Source: Gammaproteobacteria bacterium (lineage in GTDB: Bacteria > Pseudomonadota > Gammaproteobacteria > Pseudomonadales > Cellvibrionaceae). From it: a DNA stretch of 64,000 nucleotides. Made by a program: the position numbers and the translations under genes. Below are positions 27,532 to 36,338 of this stretch, piece by piece (positions within the stretch are counted from its first letter, which is position 1; each line of letters opens with the position of its first letter). The notes below the pieces were generated by a model. The model did no database searches. It was not told the origin of the DNA and saw only the letters and a list, made by a program, of their open reading frames with translations. The DNA is taken from positions 62,001-126,000 of the forward strand of contig SEBV01000006.1 of assembly GCA_004172865.1 (NCBI GenBank), written 5' to 3'.

Positions 27532-28563
27532 TTAATTAGCCCGTGATCTAACCGAAAAAGTAGCCTTAAAAACTTGCCTAATAATTTTGTCTGTGGGTGT
27601 AGTTGTAGCCCCAGCGAAAGTATAAGGCTGCTCATCATCCAAGTTTTTTTGTTCAAGTCCACGCACTAATACTTCAACACGAACAGTTGTAATTAAATTC
27701 CAATCGGTCACAGAACTCGCGGGTTGATAAGCTCCACCTGAACTGTAGCGAATCGATATATTTTCAACACCTTGTAAAATTTCCAACGGCGCTTGAGTGT
27801 CGATTTTTTGCCACAAGCTTGGAATTGTATTGTTAAGGGGAGTATTTGAAGTTCCAACAAAATACACAATCGTGTGAACCGGAAATATATTTCCACTCGC
27901 ATATATGTCTGGCAACTGTGGTGGCGTAGCAGAAATAGGCCAACTGTCCGCATGGGTCAAAGTAACGGAATTACTTCCTAATGTTGGAGAGCCACTAATC
28001 TTAAAAAAACGACCTTGTTGGCAATTGGTAACAACTGCAATTCCTCCACTACAAAAACCTTCCACGCAACCAGCCGAATTCAAAGCAGTCTCTGGTGTGT
28101 ATCCAATAGCTGTAGTTTGAGTGGTGGGAGATGTTTTTGGAATCGGAACTCCTCGCTCATTAGAACCGCGAATAACAATAAGGTCGCTGGGAGATTTGAT
28201 AACAAACCCACCGCCTAAATCTGTTGCAACACCATGTGGTAATGTAGTGTCGGTATATCCAATTAACCCCTGTTCAAATGTGGTATGTAGTCCAGTCAAA
28301 CCTGTAAGAGTGTTGGTTATATTAGAAGTCTTGTCAGCCTGATCGATAGTATTAACACAACCATAGTAAGAGGCCATGCGTAAGTCCCGACCAATAAATT
28401 CAATAGCAAGACGGCCGGTCTCCTGAATTCTAGAAAGACCTTGCTGAGCAACGAAAACAGTTTTACTTGATAAAAAAATCTGAACAACTCCGGCCATTAA
28501 AACAAGACCTAAAGCAAGTGATATCATTAATTCGACTAGAGATAAACCAGAATGTTTTTTCAT
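27532..28563 (-). CDS. pilW: Minor type IV pilin PilW
   Basis: PilW is the largest minor pilin of the priming complex. The 343-residue protein has leader MKKHSG and mature start LSLVELMISLALGLVLMAG with Glu5 present. The next stretch, TGRLAIEFIGRDLRMASYYGC, is typical of PilW. Cysteines in YYGC, AGCVEGFC and TNCQQG could form disulfides in the globular domain. It starts four bases after pilV ends. Order and neighbours match Pseudomonas. Confidence 0.88.
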   Translation of the reverse strand: MKKHSGLSLVELMISLALGLVLMAGVVQIFLSSKTVFVAQQGLSRIQETGRLAIEFIGRDLRMASYYGCVNTIDQADKTSNITNTLTGLTGLHTTFEQGLIGYTDTTLPHGVATDLGGGFVIKSPSDLIVIRGSNERGVPIPKTSPTTQTTAIGYTPETALNSAGCVEGFCSGGIAVVTNCQQGRFFKISGSPTLGSNSVTLTHADSWPISATPPQLPDIYASGNIFPVHTIVYFVGTSNTPLNNTIPSLWQKIDTQAPLEILQGVENISIRYSSGGAYQPASSVTDWNLITTVRVEVLVRGLEQKNLDDEQPYTFAGATTTPTDKIIRQVFKATFSVRSRAN

Positions 28564-28567
28564 TGAT

Positions 28568-29041
28568 TTACTCCGAGATTCTAGTCATATAACTGAAGGA
28601 GGTTGCGTCATCAGCATGTTCTGTCCCGAAATTATGTTCAGATGAATTAAGTTCGCTCCAATTTACTGTAACAGTACATACTCTATTAGCAGCACCACAC
28701 GCTACACTTGCCTGCGCAGAAGGTAATCGTGTGTCTACATCTTGCCTCCACTCATAAAGATCGACCGCGTCGATAGGGCTTGAACTATTGGTTGCAGTAG
28801 CACTTGCGAATGAAGCTAATGCAAAATTATATGCAGATATTTTTTTATTATTTGCTCTAATTTTATCCAATATATCATAAGCCAAAATATTAGCTTGAGA
28901 GCGAAAGTAAGAGCTTTGATTATATTGCAACGCACGAGTCTGCAGAGCTGCCAGTGTTAGTAAAGCAGTCGACAACAAAAGCATAGTAATTAACACTTCA
29001 ATTAATCCTACGCCGCGAGAATGTAATGGGGATCCATTCAT
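28568..29041 (-). CDS. pilV: Minor type IV pilin PilV
   Basis: PilV is a minor pilin of the same priming complex. The ~157-residue protein carries leader MNGSPLHSRG, mature start VGLIEVLITMLLLSTALL with Glu5, and AALQTRALQYNQSSYFRSQA, a common PilV pattern. An in-frame start 11 codons upstream would overlap fimU by ten bases. I prefer the ATG at 29041 because GAGG sits six bases before it and the leader then has normal length. A cysteine pair (VACGAANRVC) is present in the globular part. Confidence 0.85.
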   Translation of the reverse strand: MNGSPLHSRGVGLIEVLITMLLLSTALLTLAALQTRALQYNQSSYFRSQANILAYDILDKIRANNKKISAYNFALASFASATATNSSSPIDAVDLYEWRQDVDTRLPSAQASVACGAANRVCTVTVNWSELNSSEHNFGTEHADDATSFSYMTRISE

Positions 29042-29064
29042 AGAAAACCTCATAGAATCGATAA

Positions 29065-29637
29065 CTATCGACAACTTAGAACCTGAGAAGAAACCAAACC
29101 GGAAAGGCCAATAGTAATGGATCGCACATTATTTCCGTTACAGCCAGTCATACTTGCTTCGATCTTTATGGGATTCGTGCTACCGGATATACGTCCTAGT
29201 GTTCCCAACGCGGTGTAACGAAAAAAACTCACAGACGCCGCATCATTTTCCACAGTGATGACAGCTTTAGCATCGAGTTTTGAGAACTTTTTTATAATTA
29301 CCATATTCGACCCTGCTATACCTAAATCAACAGCACTAGCCTGATCTGAGGTTGCGTTATCTACAAACATAATATATCCCTCAGTCCAATTGCCTGTGCA
29401 AGTTGGTGTTGTCGTCGTGCTATTTGAGCTTGCACACATTGATACTCGTGTACCTCTCTTTATAGCTTCATAACGAGCCAAATTAATCTGGGAAACCAAA
29501 TCCTCGCCAAGACTAGTAGATTTGTTGTTCAATATTTGTCGATTAAAATTCGGAAGAGCTAGCCCAAGCACCACAGCAAGTACAGCTAGCGTAACCATCA
29601 ATTCAATCAGGGTAAAAGCCTTCTGATTTTTCAACAT
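29065..29637 (-). CDS. fimU: Minor pilin FimU (GspH/FimT family)
   Basis: FimU connects the minor-pilin priming complex to the pilus body. The ~190-residue prepilin reads MLKNQKA then FTLIELMVTLAVLAVVLGLALP, with Glu5. It has the GspH-type NLARYEAIKRGTRVSMC and the GNWTEGYIMFVD block. The C-terminus (GLSGLVSSQVLSC) lacks the GRxR motif seen in the neighbouring fimT, which is why I name this one FimU. The frame is open five codons further upstream (start at 29652), but the inner ATG gives a normal short leader. First gene of the minus-strand cluster. Confidence 0.83.
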   Translation of the reverse strand: MLKNQKAFTLIELMVTLAVLAVVLGLALPNFNRQILNNKSTSLGEDLVSQINLARYEAIKRGTRVSMCASSNSTTTTPTCTGNWTEGYIMFVDNATSDQASAVDLGIAGSNMVIIKKFSKLDAKAVITVENDAASVSFFRYTALGTLGRISGSTNPIKIEASMTGCNGNNVRSITIGLSGLVSSQVLSCR

Positions 29638-29726
29638 GATTAGCTCACTCATTAAAAATCCGTTTAATCGACTAGACGAGGCTCGAACTAGCGATTATAT
29701 TAACCAAACCTTAACATAGGTGTTTC

Positions 29727-29758
29727 ATGACCGCGCCTATCATCTGATATGCGGTCAT
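29727..29758. promoter_or_regulatory. Dyad between divergent fimU and fimT
   Basis: ATGACCGC (29727-29734) and GCGGTCAT (29751-29758) are perfect inverted 8-mers 16 bases apart, with a smaller ATCA/TGAT pair between them. It lies about 60-90 bases from both start codons and could be an operator or a hairpin. No sigma-54 site was recognised. Confidence 0.45.
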
Positions 29759-29820
29759 CAAGGATGAATGAGCGGCTAGAGTGTCGCTCTAAACTCAAAT
29801 ACATATCACGGAAGAATATT

Positions 29821-30345
29821 ATGCGCTCTTTTGGCTTTACCCTTATTGATCTACTCACCACTCTTACAATTCTCTCAATCCTACTAGCGTTTGGCCTCCC
29901 CAGTTTCACGGCTCAAATTCAAAATACGCGAGTTAAAACAGCAGCGATTAGTTTATCGGAAGCAATTGATCTAACTCGAACCAAAGCTGTTTTTTCCAAT
30001 AGTCGTGCGACCATGTTAAAACGAACTACGTGGGAAGATGGCTGGGAAATTTTTATTGATAAGGATAACGATGGCGTTCGCGATCAGGACGAGGATGTGC
30101 TACAACAACATGAAAAACTAAGCGGCATTAAGATTATTTCCGATTCTAAATTAAAAAATTATGTTTCTTACATCGGTACGGGCGAAGGTAGAAGCGCAAG
30201 CGGCTCGGCGACAGCGGGAGCAATGCAAATTGGCAGCTTGAAAGTTTGCCCAACATCTAAGGGCAAAGGGTATCAATTAATTTTATCGCGTGGCGGTCGA
30301 GTAAGGATGGATGAGATCAAAGCCGAGGATTGCGATGAAAGCTAA
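29821..30345 (+). CDS. fimT: FimT-type minor pilin with GRxR motif
   Basis: FimT-type pilins bind DNA during natural transformation in some gammaproteobacteria. The 174-residue protein starts MRSFG then FTLIDLLTTLTILSILLAFGLP. Position 5 of the mature pilin is Asp instead of the near-universal Glu. The globular part has a GspH/FimT pattern (AAISLSEAIDLTRTKAVFSN, EDGWEIFID) followed by a calcium-like loop DKDNDGVRDQDED. Near the end, LSRGGRVRMDE contains GRVR, fitting the GRxR DNA-binding motif described for Legionella FimT. The start at 29821 was chosen because GGAAG lies seven bases upstream. It is divergent from fimU and convergent with ispH, seven bases apart. Confidence 0.8.
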   Translation: MRSFGFTLIDLLTTLTILSILLAFGLPSFTAQIQNTRVKTAAISLSEAIDLTRTKAVFSNSRATMLKRTTWEDGWEIFIDKDNDGVRDQDEDVLQQHEKLSGIKIISDSKLKNYVSYIGTGEGRSASGSATAGAMQIGSLKVCPTSKGKGYQLILSRGGRVRMDEIKAEDCDES

Positions 30346-30352
30346 ACAACAT

Positions 30353-31291
30353 TCAGATACGTAGCGCTTTCGGCAAAGAAAAACTAATTGTTTCAGGTGT
30401 GCCGTCCATTTCTACTGGAATTGTTGCACCACATGCTTGAAGTTTTTCGATAACTTGTTTTACTAAAACTTCGGGAGCAGATGCGCCTGCAGTAATTCCG
30501 ATTGATGTTTTTGCCTTTATCCAATCAGGATTAATATCGTCTGGGCCATCTATTAAATAAGCTTCAGTTCCGCAGCGCTCGGCTAACTCGCGTAAGCGAT
30601 TTGAATTTGATGAGTTGGGCGAACCTACTACTAAAACCAAATCGCATTCGAGTGCTAATTGGCGTACAGCGTCTTGGCGATTTGTTGTTGCATAACAAAT
30701 ATCGTCTTTGCGTGGGCCTTGGATATTTGGGAATTTTTTTCTCAGTGCATCAATAACTTTTGCAGTGTCATCCATCGATAAAGTTGTTTGTGTTACGTAT
30801 GCCAAAACATTCGGATTTTTAACAATCAAAGCTTCAACATCTGCTTCATCTTCAACTAAATAAATTTCGCCGCCCTTGCTGTTGTTGTATTGCCCCATGG
30901 TTCCTTCAACTTCGGGATGACCTTCGTGGCCAATTAAAATGCACTCCCGACCTTCGCGACTGTAACGTGTGACTTCGATATGAACCTTCGTTACAAGCGG
31001 GCACGTTGCGTCAAATACTTGCAAGCCACGACTTTCAGCTTCTTTGCGAACCGCTTGCGATACACCATGCGCGCTGAAAATCAAAATAACATCGTCAGGA
31101 ACCTGATCAACTTCTTCAACAAAAATTGCGCCGCGCTCGCGCAAGCTATCAACCACAAATTTATTGTGTACAACTTCATGACGGACATAAATAGGAGCAC
31201 CAAAAACATCGAGCGCTCGATTTACAATATCGATTGCACGATCAACACCGGCGCAAAAGCCACGTGGATTGGCGAGTTTAATTTCAGTCAT
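30353..31291 (-). CDS. ispH: 4-hydroxy-3-methylbut-2-enyl diphosphate reductase IspH
   Basis: IspH makes IPP and DMAPP in the last step of the MEP isoprenoid pathway, using a [4Fe-4S] cluster. The 312-residue protein has the three cluster cysteines in [10 protein letters not shown] (Cys13), DATCPLVTK and [32 protein letters not shown] and [10 protein letters not shown] are further family blocks, and the active-site text [10 protein letters not shown] is present. It follows fkpB in the ileS-fkpB-ispH operon by 72 bases. The position next to the minor pilins is the same as in P. aeruginosa. Confidence 0.96.
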   Translation of the reverse strand: MTEIKLANPRGFCAGVDRAIDIVNRALDVFGAPIYVRHEVVHNKFVVDSLRERGAIFVEEVDQVPDDVILIFSAHGVSQAVRKEAESRGLQVFDATCPLVTKVHIEVTRYSREGRECILIGHEGHPEVEGTMGQYNNSKGGEIYLVEDEADVEALIVKNPNVLAYVTQTTLSMDDTAKVIDALRKKFPNIQGPRKDDICYATTNRQDAVRQLALECDLVLVVGSPNSSNSNRLRELAERCGTEAYLIDGPDDINPDWIKAKTSIGITAGASAPEVLVKQVIEKLQACGATIPVEMDGTPETISFSLPKALRI

Positions 31292-31363
31292 GAAAATACC
31301 TATTTATTTACAACGATTTATTTACTGCAAAATCCAATTAAAGCGATGCACATCTACTGAATG

Positions 31364-31813
31364 TTAATGAACTTGTGCTGGCTCAATTTTCAAAATAGCA
31401 ACTTCAAAAACAATATCGCGGCCGGCAAGTGGGTGGTTAAAATCTACCGTAACCACATCATCGTTGAAGCGTTTGACTACACCCGGCAATTCAGTTTTTT
31501 GTGCATCAGCGAAAGATAAAACTAACCCTTCTTCCAGCGTCACACCGGCATCAAATTGACCGCGCGGAATTTCCTGGACATTATTTGGATTACGCTGACC
31601 GAAACCATGTTCGGGCTTTATTACGACAGTTTTGCGGTCGCCTTCTTGTAATCCGAAAATAGCCTGCTCAAAACCTTGCAATAAATTTCCGTCGCCCACG
31701 GTAAAAGTTGCGGGTTCTCGTTCGAAATTTGAATCGATTAATTCGCCGTCCGGCATGCGCAGCGCAAAATGTAAGGTAACGCGAGTACCGGGACCTAAAG
31801 CTAAATTACGCAT
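31364..31813 (-). CDS. fkpB: FKBP-type peptidyl-prolyl isomerase FkpB (SlpA)
   Basis: FkpB is a cytoplasmic FKBP-type prolyl isomerase/chaperone. The 149-residue product equals the E. coli length. It shows GTRVTLHFALRMPDGELID, then VGDGNLLQGFEQAIFGLQEG and the HGFGQRNPNN flap, finishing with the insert-in-flap pattern VDFNHPLAGRDIVFEVAI. The frame is open 33 codons further upstream, but that part is unlike the family and the ATG at 31813 gives the normal N-terminus with AGAG upstream. In most relatives lspA lies between ileS and this gene; here there are only 120 bases. Confidence 0.92.
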   Translation of the reverse strand: MRNLALGPGTRVTLHFALRMPDGELIDSNFEREPATFTVGDGNLLQGFEQAIFGLQEGDRKTVVIKPEHGFGQRNPNNVQEIPRGQFDAGVTLEEGLVLSFADAQKTELPGVVKRFNDDVVTVDFNHPLAGRDIVFEVAILKIEPAQVH

Positions 31814-31933
31814 GAACTTTTTCTCTTTAAAGCTTAAATAAGCTAGTTGATAACCAATCATCGAGATGGTGCCGCAGATCAAGTTTATCAAGCCAAGCTT
31901 TTCGTTAATCAAAACAATTTTCGGATAGGATTA

Positions 31934-34732
31934 TTACGCAAACAAACGTTTTTCACCGCTGCCATCAACGTTATCAACACAACGTAAACAAATTTCCGGA
32001 TGCGCAGCATTGGCTCCAACATCAGCACGATGATGCCAACAACGTGCGCATTTCGCGTGTTCGGATTTTTTCACGAACACTTTTAACCCTGAAACTTCAG
32101 TGGCTTCTGCATTTTTTTCACCCGCTAAACTGCGAACTTCCGCCGTGGATGTAATCAACACAAAACGCAGTTCATTGGCGAGTTTTTTTAATTCTGTTTG
32201 CAAAGTTTCATCGCAATACAACACAACTTCTGCACCCAGCGAACCACCTACCTCACCAGCGGAACGTTTCGCTTCGAGAACTTTATTAACTGCATCTTTA
32301 ACTTGCGCGATTAATTCCCAATAAGTATCCGCAAATGTATCTGCGGGCACGCTTGGCAATTTATACCATTCAGCCACAAATACGTTTGCTTCGCGATCAC
32401 CAGCAATCGTTGGCCAAATTTCATCGGCGGTGAAACTTAAAATGGGAGCGATCCAACGCACCATGGCTTCAATTACATGTTGCAACGCCGTTTGTGCAGA
32501 GCGACGCGCAAGCGAATCACCTTTGGTGGTGTATTGGCGATCTTTAATAATATCGAGATAAAAACCACCCAACTCAACAACACAAAAGTTGTGGAGTTTT
32601 TGATAAATCAAATGCAATTGATAGGTATCGTAAGCATTGATAATTTCTTGTTGTAATTCAGCGGTGCGACCGACAATCCAGCGATCAAGCTGCAACATAT
32701 TTTCAACAGGAACCGAATCTGTTACAGGATTAAAGCCACTAAGATTCGACAAAATAAAACGCGCAGTATTACGAATGCGGCGATAGGAATCCGCTGTGCG
32801 TTTTAAAATTTCATCAGATACACTCATCTCGGTGCTGAAATCAGTTGCGGCAACCCACAGGCGCAAAACATCTGCACCCAAGTCATTCATCACTTTTTGC
32901 GGTGGGATTACATTGCCAATTGATTTCGACATTTTGCGACCTTGTGCATCCACCACGAAGCCGTGAGTTAATACGGTTTTGTAGGGAGGAACACCATTCA
33001 TCGCCATCGAGGTTTTTAATGACGACTGAAACCAACCACGATGTTGGTCTGAACCTTCGAGATATAAATCCGCAGGAAAACGCAAACCTGCGCGTTGCTC
33101 AAGCACTGCATAATGAGTTACGCCAGAATCGAACCAAACGTCTAACGTGTCAGTCACTTTTGAATAGTGTTCAGCATCGGCACCGAGCAATTCTGCTGCA
33201 TCCAAATCAAACCAAGCATCCATTCCGCTTTGCTCAACTTTTTGCGCAACTGCTTCAATTAACTCGGATGTTTTTGGGTGCAATTCTTGCGTTTCTTTGT
33301 GCACAAATAATGCGATAGGAACGCCCCAAGTGCGCTGACGAGAAATACACCAGTCGGGGGACGTTGCTAACATGGCGTCAATACGTGCCTTGCCCCAATC
33401 GGGAACCCACTCAACACCATCAACTGCTTTTGCAACTTGATCGCGCAAATTATTTTTGCTCATGCTGACGAACCATTGCGGAGTAGCACGGAAAATTAAT
33501 GGTGTTTTTGTTCTCCAGCAATGCGGGAAGCTGTGTGTAATTTTACCTTGCGCAAGCAGTGCATTTTTTTCGATCAATAATTCGATAACTTTTTCATCAA
33601 CTTTGTACACGTGATCGCCCGCAAAAATTTCTACGTTTGGACGATAGTAGCCATTGTCGTCTATATAGTTGAGCGTGCCGATTCCGTATTTCACGCCGAC
33701 ACTAAAGTCGTCTGCGCCGTGATCTGGTGCAGTGTGTACAAAGCCAGTACCGGCATCAGTCGTAACATGATCGCCCAATAAAATTGGAACCTGACGACTA
33801 TAAAACGGATGCTGTAATTTTAAATTTTCCAGCGCAGCGCCTTTCACGCGACCAACAACTTTATGCTCGCCAACTTTTGCACGACCTAATACATTGGTAA
33901 CCAAAGCCTCTGCAATGAGCAAACGCGAAGCTTCTAATTGCACCAGCACATAATCAACGTCGGCGTTTGCGCTTACAGCCTGATTTGCAGGCAAAGTCCA
34001 CGGCGTGGTTGTCCAGATAACCAGAGCAATATCGCCCTCGCCTTCAAGATTTTCGATAACATTTTTTACTGCAGCTTGATCGACAAATGAAAATTTCACG
34101 TCGATAGAGAATGAGGTTTTATCCTGATATTCCACTTCCGCTTCAGCCAAGGCAGAACCACCAACAACGCTCCAATACACCGGTTTGAAACCTTTGTGCA
34201 AATGGCCGTTCTCGGCAATTTTTCCGAGTGAACGAATAATGTCGGCTTCAAATTTAAAGTCCATGGTGAGATAAGGTTTATCCCAATCGCCCAATACACC
34301 TAAACGAATAAAATCCGTTTTTTGGCCTGAGACTTGTTTGGCTGCATATTCGCGGCATTTTTCGCGGAAGGTTTTTACATCAACTTTATCGCCCGCCTTA
34401 CCAATTTTTTTCTCAACATTGTGTTCGATAGGCAAGCCGTGGCAATCCCAACCGGGAACATAGGGCGCATCGAAACCGCTAAGCGTTTTACTCTTGACGA
34501 TAATATCTTTCAGAATTTTATTGACGGCGTGACCGATGTGAATATCGCCATTTGCATAGGGGGGGCCATCGTGTAAAATAAATTGCTCACGGCCAGCGCG
34601 TGCGCTGCGAATAGTTTGATACAAATTATTTGCTTGCCATTGTTTTAGCATTTCCGGCTCGCGCTGCGCGAGATTCGCCTTCATGGCGAAATCGGTATTA
34701 GGTAGATTCAATGTGGCTTTGTAATCTGTCAT
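31934..34732 (-). CDS. ileS: Isoleucyl-tRNA synthetase
   Basis: IleRS charges tRNA-Ile. The 932-residue class I enzyme has HIGH in [19 protein letters not shown], the editing domain with [16 protein letters not shown], and KMSKS in [14 protein letters not shown]-terminal zinc-binding domain reads [12 protein letters not shown] then CLRCVDN. These features fit the eubacterial IleS1 type. The frame is open three more codons to a TTG, but the ATG at 34732 ([10 protein letters not shown]) is the normal start. It sits between mgtC-like and fkpB genes in a long minus-strand operon. Confidence 0.96.
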   Translation of the reverse strand: MTDYKATLNLPNTDFAMKANLAQREPEMLKQWQANNLYQTIRSARAGREQFILHDGPPYANGDIHIGHAVNKILKDIIVKSKTLSGFDAPYVPGWDCHGLPIEHNVEKKIGKAGDKVDVKTFREKCREYAAKQVSGQKTDFIRLGVLGDWDKPYLTMDFKFEADIIRSLGKIAENGHLHKGFKPVYWSVVGGSALAEAEVEYQDKTSFSIDVKFSFVDQAAVKNVIENLEGEGDIALVIWTTTPWTLPANQAVSANADVDYVLVQLEASRLLIAEALVTNVLGRAKVGEHKVVGRVKGAALENLKLQHPFYSRQVPILLGDHVTTDAGTGFVHTAPDHGADDFSVGVKYGIGTLNYIDDNGYYRPNVEIFAGDHVYKVDEKVIELLIEKNALLAQGKITHSFPHCWRTKTPLIFRATPQWFVSMSKNNLRDQVAKAVDGVEWVPDWGKARIDAMLATSPDWCISRQRTWGVPIALFVHKETQELHPKTSELIEAVAQKVEQSGMDAWFDLDAAELLGADAEHYSKVTDTLDVWFDSGVTHYAVLEQRAGLRFPADLYLEGSDQHRGWFQSSLKTSMAMNGVPPYKTVLTHGFVVDAQGRKMSKSIGNVIPPQKVMNDLGADVLRLWVAATDFSTEMSVSDEILKRTADSYRRIRNTARFILSNLSGFNPVTDSVPVENMLQLDRWIVGRTAELQQEIINAYDTYQLHLIYQKLHNFCVVELGGFYLDIIKDRQYTTKGDSLARRSAQTALQHVIEAMVRWIAPILSFTADEIWPTIAGDREANVFVAEWYKLPSVPADTFADTYWELIAQVKDAVNKVLEAKRSAGEVGGSLGAEVVLYCDETLQTELKKLANELRFVLITSTAEVRSLAGEKNAEATEVSGLKVFVKKSEHAKCARCWHHRADVGANAAHPEICLRCVDNVDGSGEKRLFA

Positions 34733-34786
34733 CACGGTCAACTTATTTACGGTAGTGTTTAAAATAAAAAGAATAAAATGAAAAAA

Positions 34787-35284
34787 TTAAGAGTTATCTT
34801 TACGACCAATTAGTCCAGCGAGCTTTGGAATAATTAGTAAAACCATTAACGCTAAGAGCGTACACAAAATAGCGGATGATTCACGCCCTAATCCTGCCGC
34901 AACACCAATGGCAGCGGTGAGCCAAATTCCAGCGGCGGTTGTTAGGCCTTTGAGATTTTTTTCATCGTCGCCTTTTAAAATTGCGCCTGCGCCGAGAAAA
35001 CCAATTCCCGCAATTATGCCTTGCATAATGCGACTCAATTCAGCTTGCGAGATCACGCCTGCTTGCTGTGGAATTAACACAAAAAGTGCAGCGCCAATAC
35101 AAACCAGCATGTGGGTTTTTATTCCTGCAGATTTACCGCGCTGTTCGCGTTCAAAACCCAGAAGCCCACCAAGCAATGCAGCAACGAGCAAGCGCAAGCT
35201 GATGCGCGTTAGTTCTTTCACATCATTCAGGTCTGAAAACTCTGCAACTACAGTCGAACTAATTTGTTCCCAAATGCCGCCCAT
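34787..35284 (-). CDS. MgtC/SapB family membrane protein
   Basis: This 165-residue inner-membrane protein has about four hydrophobic segments. It contains the MgtC signature RLLVAALLGGLLGFEREQRG followed by KSAGIKTHMLVCIGAALFVL, and GIGFLGAGAILK. MgtC-family proteins are linked to growth in low magnesium and to ATP-synthase control, but this short form lacks the extra C-terminal ACT-like domain of Salmonella MgtC, so its job is open. It is inserted between ribF and ileS, genes that are adjacent in Pseudomonas. GAAGG precedes its ATG. Confidence 0.85.
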   Translation of the reverse strand: MGGIWEQISSTVVAEFSDLNDVKELTRISLRLLVAALLGGLLGFEREQRGKSAGIKTHMLVCIGAALFVLIPQQAGVISQAELSRIMQGIIAGIGFLGAGAILKGDDEKNLKGLTTAAGIWLTAAIGVAAGLGRESSAILCTLLALMVLLIIPKLAGLIGRKDNS

Positions 35285-35316
35285 AATAAACCTTCACTGA
35301 ATTCAAACCTGATTGG

Positions 35317-36261
35317 TTACAACTTGAAAAATGCTTTTGCGTCGTCGATATCGGTTTGCAATTGCGCTTTTAATTCATCAAGCGAGTTAAATTTTTTCTC
35401 TTCACGCAATTTGTGATGGAAAACCACATCGATCACCGCACCATAAATGCTGCGCGAAAAATTAAATAAATGAACTTCCAATAAAGGTTTTTTAAGACCG
35501 TTTACGGTGGGGCGAACGCCGATGTTGGCAACACCCTTAACCTCAGAACCGTCAATAAAAATCGCAGTTACTGCAAACACGCCGTGCAAAGGTGAACGAT
35601 AACGGCGCAAATCTACATTCGCCGTGGGCACTCCCAATTGTCGGCCTAATTGTTTACCGTAAACCACACGGCCATAAATACCGTAGGGCTTACCCAGCAA
35701 TTTTTCTGCTTCTTCAAAATTTCCGGCTTCCAATAAATGACGAATGCGTGTGCTGCTTACGCGTGCGCCATCAATCTCCAAAGTATGAGTATCGGTGACG
35801 GCAAAACCTAATTCAGCGCCTTTAGTTTGCAGCAACGCATAATCGCCTTTGCGATCACAACCGAAACGGAAATCATCGCCTACGACTAAATGTTTTATCG
35901 CCAAACCTTGCACTAAAACTCGATCAATAAATTGTTCAGCAGATAAGTTGCGCAGGGTTTCATTGAAATGCAGGCATAAAACTTTATCGATACCTGCGGC
36001 CCAAAGCGCTTCCAACTTTTCACGCATGCGCATTAGGCGCGCGGGAGCTTTATCGCCCGCAAAAAATTCATGGGGTTGGGGTTCGAACACTATGGCAACG
36101 GCAGGTAGATTAAGAGCGCGAGCAACCTGAATTAGCTGTCGCAATATCGCCTGGTGCCCGAGATGCACGCCATCAAACGAACCAATAGTCGCCACACAGC
36201 CTTTGTGCTCGGGGCGAAGATTGTGTAATCCGCGGATAAATTCTCGTTGCGCTAGCTGCAC
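35317..36261 (-). CDS. ribF: Bifunctional riboflavin kinase/FMN adenylyltransferase RibF
   Basis: RibF converts riboflavin to FMN and FAD. The 314-residue protein has an N-terminal nucleotidyltransferase domain (TIGSFDGVHLGHQAI, then VVGDDFRFGCDRKGDY and SSTRIRHLL) and a C-terminal riboflavin kinase domain (LGKPYGIYGRVVYG, GVPTANVDL, GVFAV, GVANIGVRPTV). The start codon is GTG at 36261; no other start lies before the conserved region and its ribosome site is weak. It is 77 bases after murJ and 32 before the mgtC-like gene. Confidence 0.94.
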   Translation of the reverse strand: MQLAQREFIRGLHNLRPEHKGCVATIGSFDGVHLGHQAILRQLIQVARALNLPAVAIVFEPQPHEFFAGDKAPARLMRMREKLEALWAAGIDKVLCLHFNETLRNLSAEQFIDRVLVQGLAIKHLVVGDDFRFGCDRKGDYALLQTKGAELGFAVTDTHTLEIDGARVSSTRIRHLLEAGNFEEAEKLLGKPYGIYGRVVYGKQLGRQLGVPTANVDLRRYRSPLHGVFAVTAIFIDGSEVKGVANIGVRPTVNGLKKPLLEVHLFNFSRSIYGAVIDVVFHHKLREEKKFNSLDELKAQLQTDIDDAKAFFKL

Positions 36262-36338
36262 GGGTTGCCGATACCTGGTTTATGGTGAAATAAGGACGCT
36301 AAAGGGCGAGAAGTATACAGGAGCCGCGCGCTCTGCTG

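Noticed and set aside
31814-31912. 33-residue N-terminal extension of fkpB, considered as an lspA remnant
   Set aside because: It does not match LspA motifs, and fkpB has a normal start of the right length at 31813.
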